A DNA stretch of 64,000 nucleotides, from contig CM075669.1 of assembly GCA_037962975.1 (NCBI GenBank), positions 81,202,001-81,266,000 on the forward strand, written 5' to 3'. How positions within the stretch are numbered: position 1 is the first letter of the stretch; every line of letters begins with the position of its first letter. The notes beneath the pieces were generated by a model that was given only the letters and a program-made list of their open reading frames with translations, ran no database searches and was not told where the DNA came from. Shown here in pieces: positions 56,648 through 64,000 of this stretch. The position numbers were made by a program, and so were the translations under genes. The stretch comes from Clitoria ternatea (taxonomy: Eukaryota; Streptophyta; Magnoliopsida; Fabales; Fabaceae).

Positions 56648-57172
56648 TCAAGTCATCCAAGGAAATATGTAATTAAACCGGGTTACGAGTCCAATACAAC
56701 AGGAAACGAGGTTAGAAGTCAGGATAATGCAAGAAATCCTCCCCAGGAGGATCCAATCCAACTCGGATCTTGAAGAAGCCCATTTTAAAATTTTATAGGA
56801 ATGGTCAAAAGCTCTGATAAGGTTGCGGCGAGTAACACCATGGAGGGAAACCCAACCCGCAGGTGTCTCGACCTTGGGGATCTTAGCATTAAAAAAGTAA
56901 AAGAATAAAGGTACGGAAGGGGTGCGGCCAAAGTGCTCGCATAGTATCTCGAACGCTCGGACAAACGCCCAGCCATTCGGATGAAGTTGAGTAGGGGCAA
57001 TGTTCAATGCGTATAAAACCCCAATCTGAAACTCAGAGAAAGGAAAAGAAGGATGAAGTCGGGAGAAGAAGGTCTCATACACGAAAGTAAAGTCTAACTC
57101 ACTAGGGTCACTTCGCTCGTGGCAACCCCTATCAGAGGCGGAGAAACAAACACACTCCACATTTCGACCCAA
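56648..57172 (-). pseudogene. Tat aORF N-terminal domain
   Basis: An open frame of about 174 codons has FVYETFFSRLHPSFPFSEFQ, IGVLYALNIAPTQLHPNGWA, FVRAFEILCEHFGRTPSVPL and a WASSRSELDW end. These are features of the 'putative gypsy type transposon' domain. The same domain, with the PSQFYPNG motif, occurs at about 2040-2120. It is followed on the minus strand by about 200 bp without reading frame and then the splice-acceptor-like site before 56449. This suggests an intron or decay between exons. Confidence 0.75.
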
Positions 57173-57239
57173 GGTAGAGTGATTGAAGGTCCCTAATTCC
57201 TATAAACGGGCCACTGACTCCTCACTCTAAAAAGAAGAA

Positions 57240-58022
57240 GAAATGAGTAACACTTTATCCCTAACCCAGTCATAAGCCCCCACCATGGATACACTCACAA
57301 TATCCCCCAAAGTTAAGTAAAAAATAGTTGAGAAATAAAGAAAGCCTAGAGTAGGGAGAAGCACTAACCTGACAAGAAGAAATGTTAAATGGGAAGAGAA
57401 GCAAGAGATGAAACAAAGACAGCAGCAGAAGTCACTAAGAAGCACAAAGTTACTTAGAGAGGGAAATGGAAAAATTTCAAAGGCCTGAAACTTTCAAAAC
57501 ATAAAAGAAGGATGAATTTATAAAGGGGAACACCTTTTCGTCATACCCCTTAATCCAACAGTGAGAATACAAAATGCCAGGGGGAAGTGAGAGGTGTGAT
57601 GTACCTAGGAGCTAACACACGTAACCCAAGATCCAACGATTAGGATACAAGAGTCCTAGATCAACGGACGTAATGCTTCAAGACAACTTTGGGCGAAATG
57701 ACGCACCCTTAAATGACCTTGGGATATAGAAATGACATAATTATGGCAAGCACGTGCCCCCACTACCTCGTAATAACAAATGACGGTTACCACCTTCCCA
57801 CCACGTGGCCAATACGTGCCCCACTCGAAAATCCTTGCTCGAAACCAAAACATGTCTCACTCAGAAATTCCCACTCAGAGATACAGTTTACTTACTCAAA
57901 TTTTTTACCCAAGCTATAACTTCTCCCTCTCGGCAATCAGGGAAATCTTATAGGAAGAATTTCAATTTGTGTTTAAAAACTTCGCTCGGCCTCACACCCG
58001 AGGCTCGTGGCTTAGGGGCTCT
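57240..58022 (+). other. Tat 3' UTR
   Basis: No gene is recognised. Near 57820-57890 a few CCACTCGAAA, CTCACTCAGAAA and CCACTCAGAG copies resemble the CACTCGG motif. GGCTTAGGGGCTCT (58010-58022) just before the LTR is a weak polypurine tract. Confidence 0.5.
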
Positions 58023-58245
58023 TGTTTCCCCCGAGTTTAGGGAATGGTCCCCATAAACCTCCCCACGTCACTTAGTGATAGGCTGATTGAGATAATAACT
58101 TAATGGGCGGCCCACTTTGTAACCTAGGTATAAAAGCGCCTGTGATACGCATGATGTAACCAAGTAACATATTATAGAGATTAACATACCTAATCCCTAT
58201 GAATATTTGCCTAGGGTTTTGTGCTCTAAGCTCTACGTGTGTACA
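58023..58245 (+). mobile_element. Tat 3' LTR
   Basis: It starts TGTTTCCCCCGAGTTTAGGG and ends CTACGTGTGTACA, followed by GATAC. It matches 44379-44605, including the GGTATAAAAGCG TATA-like site near 58129. Confidence 0.93.
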
Positions 58246-58700
58246 GATACTAATCATGCATTGTTAGAAGGTACCAGGGGCATTGCATATGCTAAAAGGC
58301 ATCATTCTATAGGCAAAAATGCCAAAAAGACATGTAATTATTATTTTTTCTTGATCCTCTAGTGCAATATAAATTTGGAAGTTACCTAAAAATCCATCTA
58401 GAAAGTAGTAATGAGACTTACCTGCCAATCATTCTAACATTTGATTAATAAAAGGCAAAGGAAAGTGATCTTTTTAGGTTGCTTTGTTAAGCTTCTTGTA
58501 TTCAATGCATACTCGCCAACTATTCTAGATTCTAGTAGATATTAGCTCATCATTTTTATTCTTGACCATTGTGATTCCAGACTTCTTAGGAACCACTTGT
58601 ACATGGTTGACCCAAATGCTATCTAATATGGGGTTAATGATGCCAACTTGCAATAATTTTTTTCCTCTTTCTTAACTACATCCAGTATCTAAGGATTGAG
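58246..58700 (-). pseudogene. Athila RT N-terminal half
   Basis: Minus-strand frames read WVNHVQVVPKKSGITMVKNK, SWRVCIEYKKLNKAT, DHFPLPFINQMLE, HYYFLDGFLGNFQI and ALEDQEK, and end at the Tat insertion. The continuation with the catalytic box is at about 44345. Stops break it. The order and motifs are those of Athila-type RT. Confidence 0.88.
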
Positions 58701-59421
58701 TCTTATTTGTGGTTGTTTTACTAGTTTAACTTCTTCCTATAGTAGAATTCTATACATATAAATCGAAGGGCTAATAACTGGAATATCTGCCAAAGTCTAA
58801 CCAATTGCTTTCTTATGCTTCCTAATTATCTACAATAGCCTTGTTTCTTGACCAACATTCAACTTGTTAGAAATAATCATAGGAAGATTCCCATCCCCTT
58901 TTAAATATGTATACTTCAATTGCTCAGGAAGAGGCTTCAATTCTAACATGGAACGCTGCATTATAGAAGGAATTAATTTGGTTAAAATTGTCTCAACAAC
59001 TTACACTCCAATTGAATATGTATTTGTAACTACTTTAATTAAATTCATGCACTCTAATTCTGTTGAAACTACAATTGGAATAATGTTTTCTATATTAAGG
59101 GAGCTTTTTATATTTACATTATCATCACTAAGCAAATATGTTTTAATTTTAGCACATACATCACATTGATAAGAATCAGTACATTTATCACAAATAAATG
59201 AATCATAAAAATAAAATAATATAAGAAAATCAACATTATCAAATAACTTAGCAATATTATCATCAACTAAATTATTAAATCAATTTAGAAAATAGAATGG
59301 TCCTTAGTGGGATGCTTCATAGCCTAAAAAATGTTGAATCTAACCACACTATCACCAAATTCCATGGAAAGTGTTCATGCACGCATATCTATTTTTGTCT
59401 TGGTTGTCTTTAAGAAGGCCA
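58701..59421 (-). other. Athila linker between protease and RT
   Basis: It is AT-rich and strongly decayed. No conserved motif is recognisable, although the position corresponds to the protease-RT connection. Plus-strand frames here have no family features. Confidence 0.5.
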
Positions 59422-59900
59422 TTACCTAAAATGATTAGAGCCTTGTTGGTGGAAGTTTCCCCTTCCATATCTAAAACATAAAAAATTTACAGGAAAAATT
59501 AAATCATTTACTCTAATAAGGACATCTTCAACGACACCTGTAGGAAGTATAGAGCTCCTATCTGCTAATTGTATAACTATACCTGTAGTTTGCAAAGATC
59601 CAAGAGCCAATGAAGTAAACACAGTAGGTATAACATTAATGGATGCACCTAAGTCTAGCATGGTGTTCTCAAACTTGTTATTGCTTATTATGCATGGAAT
59701 GGTAAATGTTCCAAGGTTTCTGCATTTTTTTGGTATGTCTGACAAAGGTTTCTCAATTAGTGCAGAAACATTTCTGCTTATGCTGATCCTTTGATTTCCT
59801 TTTAGTTTCCTTTTGTGTGTATAACTTCTTAAGGAACTAGGCACATCTTGGAATCTGCCTAATGAATTTTAATAAAGGTATATTTATCTTCACTTTTCTA
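59422..59900 (-). pseudogene. Athila aspartic protease
   Basis: A 140-codon open frame reads PLSDIPKKCRNLGTFTIPCI, then the active site MLDLGASINVIPTVF, TTGIVIQLADRS and VEDVLIRVNDLIFPVNF. LDLGASINV is the hallmark Athila protease sequence. The frame ends at 59422. Confidence 0.92.
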
Positions 59901-60669
59901 AATGTCTCCAAGATATTCTCATCCTTTTTCTTATTTTATACGAAATTTTGTCTTTATGGAAATTGAAGAGGGACATGTGGTGGATTATAACCTGCACATT
60001 CTGACATAAAAGGAGAAGATAATGTGTCTATATTATTGTCATTACCTGAACTATTTAAAACTACTTCTGTTGGTTTTTTTATGACAATAGTATTTTTAGT
60101 TTGTTGTTGTTTCTCTGGTCCATGGACAACTTTACCAAATCTTAAGGTAATTTCACTTACATTTTTAGGATTGGCAATTGCGTGAGCAGGTAACTTATCT
60201 AAACCTTGAGACTACAAATGGTTTAAGGTTGTAGCCAATTAACCAATATGATTTTCAATAGTTTGAAGTGTTGCCTTAGTTCTTTTTTAGAACTTTAAAT
60301 TTTCTATTGTCATTTGCTTTAGTAATTCCTTCAAAATTAATTTCTCAACGGGAGGTGTAACTATATGTGTAGCTTGTTGTTGTTGCGCGCGAGGAGGTTG
60401 ATAAGGCCTATTTGGTCCAACATTTGTCTGAAAGGTACATGAGGTTATTGTGTGGAATCCCCCTATCTTAAATTAGGGTAATTCCTCTAACCAAGATTAT
60501 ATCTATTGGAATTATTGGAAGAGAGATCATAATTGTTATGTTGTTATTGTGAAGGCCTGTTGTTGTATATCTTGGCAGCATATGCTTGAGGATTTTCATC
60601 AGGAACTTTAACTTCTTGTAGAGTAGGGTAATAATCAGTATAATGATCTATAGAGGTACAAGTGTCACA
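59901..60669 (-). pseudogene. Athila gag C-terminal part
   Basis: Broken frames show AYAAKIYNNRPSQ, a Tyr/Asn/Gln-rich stretch, PFRQMLDQIGL, EKLILKELLKQMTIENLKF and TLQTIENHIG, then LPAHAIANPKNVSEITLRFGK. This is the coiled-coil end of Athila gag. The N-terminal part is cut off by the chromovirus-like LTR starting near 60670. Confidence 0.82.
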
Positions 60670-61367
60670 TGTTGTTGTAGGAAATCTTTAAATTCCAAGC
60701 AATAGAGATGGATCTTCTTCCCTAGCTTCCTTAGATCCAAGCAATTCTTGCTTCAAGGAGATGAATAGCACACTGTTTTGTGGAAGGATGTGGCTGGCCA
60801 AAATGTTTAAGGAGAGGAAATGGAAAATTTAAAGTGGAAAAACCTAGATCTAGGTTTAGGAAAAGCTAAGAAGATGGAAAATGATAGAGAGGCTTGTGTG
60901 GATTAGGGAACCGCCACTCTCTAGATAGATAGATAAGGAACTTTGAGGTCACCACCTTTGGGAGAAAGTCCAAAGGATAAGACTAGAGAAAGAAGCATAA
61001 AGCTTTTACTTTTTAGAGATGGGAGAGTTTCTCACTCTAAATCTCACTAACATTCAAATTAGTAACAAAATACAAAGGAGAGAGGTATTTATACCTCCTA
61101 GGAAACTAAAAATTCAAAATTAGCTTGGGTGGGCTTTTAAAAGCTTCACCCAAGGCCCAAAATCTAAAAATACATGGCCTAAAAGGAGTCCAAAGCAACC
61201 TAAGACCTATACAAGCCGCAAAAGTGGCCCAAAATGGAAAATATGGTCATGCAAGGCCCAAAACTAAAAGTAATTCTAAGCCTAACTAATTCCTAAAAAA
61301 TATTTCTAACAGAAATATTATAAGTATAAAAAAAGGCTAAAAGGAGGCCTAAAGAAGGCCTATGTCA
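60670..61367 (-). mobile_element. Chromovirus-like 3' LTR
   Basis: On the minus strand it starts TGACATAGGCCTTC right after the tract GAAGAAGGGGAGTA and ends CTACAACA near 60670. The TATA box GGTATAAATACC lies at 61082-61093 (minus). It has no partner within the window, so the left end is approximate. It abuts the Athila gag, so the element was probably inserted there. Confidence 0.7.
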
Positions 61368-61445
61368 TACTCCCCTTCTTCAAGAGGATTTTCCCGTAAA
61401 TCCTGAAAATCCTCAAGACAATGCTCAAAGTAGATACAAACCTAC
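61368..61445 (-). pseudogene. C-terminal end of chromovirus-like pol
   Basis: The minus strand reads EDFQDLRENPLEEGEYD and runs straight into the LTR. This resembles the acidic pol end of some chromoviruses. It shows that the 3' end of pol survives although RT, RNase H and integrase are missing from the stretch before it. Confidence 0.5.
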
Positions 61446-62433
61446 AAGAGAAGGGAAAACAACATGAGTCCAAAAAAATGAAGAAGAAAAATAAATATTA
61501 AAAGAATTAAAGGCAAAAGAAGGCAAGACATGAGATTTACCACTAGGGTCAAATACTAGCCTTTTTACCTTTGAGAAAATACAAAAAAAGATAGCATAAA
61601 AGAACAGCAACAAAAAATCCCTCAAGAAGGCGTAAAGTAACTAATTGACTCCCTCATGTATCCTAGAGATGGTACAAATAACATGATGCTCACTAAGGAT
61701 GAGATGAGATGGAGGTAGATAATCATGTGTAATAGTAGTAAACAAGGGCATATAAGGCAAAATAGTAGAATGAACTGCCCTAAGGGGATCATAATGTGTA
61801 ATGGCATCTAAACTAAGAAGTATAATATGCATGGAATGCAAAGAGAATACTAGTTCCCTATATAATCCCCTATGGAAATGAAAAGTAGAAGCATGATTGT
61901 GTATATCATGTGAGTATAAACAAAAAAAGTTAGAAAATAAAACAAATGGTAAACCTATAAAAATCCTAGATACAAGTAGAATCACAAAAGACAAAACATG
62001 GGGAAATGTCAACTCAAAAGAATAAAGACACAACTCTATCCTAAAAGAACCTATAGTGACTATATATATCCTACAGGTAATCCTAAGAAAACTACGTATA
62101 CACAAAGATCCATCCATCCTATAGTAAATATGAGAGGTTGGAAAGCAAACCTCCAGAAGATGAAACACTTTAATGGGTAAAGAAGGATAGGGGCCCATAA
62201 AACACAAAGAGGTGCTAGAAGTGTACATGTCATAAAACATGTAGAGGGTTTGGTGAAGGAGCAAGGCTCTCTTCACGTGAAGTTTGAAGGAAAGGAGAGA
62301 AGAATGCCTCATAGGATCTTCAAGGGTGAGAATCCCTTTACCCTTATCTTTTTGGATTATTTATTATTTATTTATTTATTTAGAAGTTTTAAAGAGGAAG
62401 TAGAAGGCCCAACCTCCTTATCCCTTTTCAACT
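61446..62433. other. Unrecognised insert or remnant in place of pol
   Basis: About 990 bp lie between the protease fragment and the pol end. A minus-strand frame of 223 codons (62312-61641) starting MRHSSLLSFKLHVKRALLLH is unusually long for AT-rich DNA. It is rich in Ser, His, Phe and Leu and resembles no family I know. No RT or integrase motif is present. Confidence 0.4.
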
Positions 62434-62930
62434 TCATTTAAAGTTGGTCTTCCAAAACTTGTTTGATAGACAAGGGATGCAAGATAAACTTTTTATTGTT
62501 ATATACAAAGGTGAAGGTGTTAGTGAAACCCTTATGGGTAACCTTGTTATCATACTGCCAAGGTCTACCCAATAATACATGAGTTGCCTCCATAGGCACA
62601 ACATCACACCAAACTTGATCATGGTTTATACCTATGGAGAGAGAAAAAAGAACTTGCTTGTTCACTAACATCTCACCCTTTTCATTTAGCCATTATAATT
62701 TATAAGGTTTAGGGTGATCTATTAGAGCATAACCAAGTTTGTGAACTAGCCTTTGGCTAGCCAAATTAGCACAACTTCCACTATCCATAATGAGAGAACA
62801 TAGTTTTTGTTTAATATAACATCTTGCGTAAAAGATGTTCTCCCTTTGTGTAGTGTCATCATCCCTTATGTGGCTTCCAAGAAGCCTTTTAATCATGAAT
62901 AGCTAACCTTTATCTCTAAGAACATGTTCA
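62434..62930 (-). pseudogene. Chromovirus-like aspartic protease
   Basis: The frames read TQRENIFYARCYIKQKLCSL, the active site IMDSGSCANLAS, LGYALIDHPKPYKL (stop) WLNEKGEMLVNKQV, then WCDVVPMEATHVLLGRPWQY and HPLSIKQVLEDQL. These are typical of a large group of plant chromovirus-like gypsy proteins. It ends at 62434, where similarity stops. Confidence 0.88.
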
Positions 62931-63014
62931 CTTTCATAGGAATCATTATTTGAGCTATCACTAGAGTGTGAAGAGGAAGCTTCCTCATAGCTTGAATAGT
63001 GATCAATGCCCTTT

Positions 63015-63985
63015 AAGATCATAGTTTTCTTGGTGGGTCATTGAGAGGCAATATGACTTCTTCCTAAACACTTGAAACATTTAATTGAACTTGTTCTTGA
63101 AGAGTTGGGTTGGGATGAAGAGTTGGCATTCCTAGAAAGGGTGTGTTTTAAAGGTTGTGTAAGGGGATGATCCCTATGAACCTCACTTTTAATCCTAGGA
63201 GATAAAGTGCCCACTTCATGTTCTTTACCCTTTCTACTACACCCTCTATTTAGATGGAGTCTTTCTTGCCCTTCCACCTAGGCCTATATAGTTTAGAATC
63301 TTTATTATAATAGGAAGCTCCATCCATGAGTTAAGCTTCTACTCTTGTGCATTGATGGAGAAGTTCCTCAATTTCCATATGAGGTAGAAGTTCCACTCTC
63401 TTTTTAATATTATGATTAAGGCCATGTAAAAATCTATGCATTAGGATTTCTTCATCCTCCTCAACATTGGCCTTAATCATAGCCATCTTTAAAGCCTTAT
63501 AGTAATCCTATACACTTTTGTCCCTTGGGTGAGTCTATTGAGCTTAGCCAATAACTCACCCCTATAATATGAGGGAACATATCTCTTCCTAAGTAAGGCT
63601 TTGAGGTCCTCTCATTCATTAATGGGTGGGAGATAGTTTTTCATTCTTTCTTTTAGAATTTGGGTCCACCAAACTAATGCATAATTTTAGAAACTAAGAG
63701 TGGCAATCCTAACTTTCTTTTCATTCTTGGTTTCATGAGAGGTAAAAATTTTCTCAACTTTTATCTCCCAATCGAGATAGGCTTCCACATCACTTTTACC
63801 ATGAAAGGATGGGACCTCTAGCTTGACCTCTCTCAAGCCACCCTCCTCATAAGACCTATGGTGTCTCCTATAATGCCTATTCCCAACCTCACTAGTTTCA
63901 TCATTATGTCTTTATCTATAATGCCTATGATGTCTAGTGTTTCTATCTCTACCCTCCCCATATTCTAGGTTTTCTAACCTAGTGG
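63015..63985 (-). pseudogene. Chromovirus-like gag
   Basis: On the minus strand: RRHHRSYEEGGLREVKLEVP, YLDWEIKVEKIF, NYALVWWTQILKER, LRKRYVPSYYRGELLAKLNR, then a frameshift near the LTQGTK segment (about 63520). Further gag sequence follows, including RVELLPHMEIEELLHQCTRV-like sequence in another frame. Last comes the zinc knuckle CFKCLGRSHIASQ, whose final Cys position is a TGA. Several stops (near 63690 and 63610) break it. The N terminus lies at or beyond the window edge. Confidence 0.88.
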
Positions 63986-64000
63986 ATGTGACACCCCAAA

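Larger units (their letters stand above)
44379..58245 (+). mobile_element. Tat-lineage Ty3/gypsy element, nested in Athila
   Basis: This 13.9-kb element has short LTRs (227 and 223 bp), TSD GATAT (44374-44378)/GATAC (58246-58250), primer site 44609, a core-deleted gag, pol with the extra RNase H typical of Tat, a 68-bp repeat array and a minus-strand aORF region. Without its two solo-LTR insertions it is about 10.2 kb. The LTRs differ at roughly 12% of positions by eye, so it is an old insertion. Confidence 0.95.

Noticed and set aside
1..64000. Host protein genes, tRNA, rRNA or microRNA genes
   Set aside because: Every convincing coding signal belongs to a retrotransposon domain; no cloverleaf, rRNA motif or gene with normal exon structure was recognised.

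Overview
This window is plant nuclear DNA, almost certainly from a legume. It looks like gene-poor heterochromatin built from nested LTR retrotransposons. I found no convincing host gene, no tRNA or rRNA gene and no bacterial feature. The legume call, probably tribe Phaseoleae (Vigna or Phaseolus type), is an inference from three things: SIRE1-like Sireviruses with several AAAGGGGGAGA tracts, an Ogre element with a tRNA-Arg-like primer site, and abundant Tekay and Tat elements.

Layout. 1-3640: 3' part of a Tat-like Ty3/gypsy element, with a minisatellite, a decayed antisense ORF (aORF) and a probable LTR. 4180-7157: two minus-strand Copia fossils. 7130-11092: 5'-truncated Sirevirus 1 (+) with RNase H end, internal promoter-like block, env-like ORF, PPTs and 3' LTR. 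11093-36211: a pol-less Ogre derivative (+); Sirevirus 1 interrupts its 5' LTR, and a complete 10.5-kb Tekay-type chromovirus (-, 22944-33491, TSD TGCCG) sits in its 3' LTR. 36212-42540: env-like ORF and PPT of Sirevirus 2 (+), split by a minus-strand solo LTR (36434-41474) that itself carries a plus-strand solo LTR (37425-40051, TSD TATAT). 43414-60669: an Athila element (-), split in its RT by a 13.9-kb Tat element (+, 44379-58245, TSD GATAT/GATAC). The Tat element carries a Sirevirus solo LTR (44976-46529) and a Tekay-like solo LTR (52100-54212, TSD TCTAC). 60670-64000: 3' part of another chromovirus-like element (-).

How the pieces relate. None of the coding regions is intact. Most stops fit C-to-T or G-to-A change, as expected for methylated, silenced DNA. 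The target-site duplications give an insertion order. The most interesting signals are not protein-coding. Dense TAATCGATTA palindrome arrays stand about 120 bp upstream of TATA boxes, both in the Sirevirus LTR and ahead of the env-like ORF. A CCGAGTG/CACTCGG heptamer is shared by several element families. A hairpin module with a conserved loop and changed but still paired arms recurs in the Ogre element. The antisense ORF of the Tat element is tandemly duplicated.
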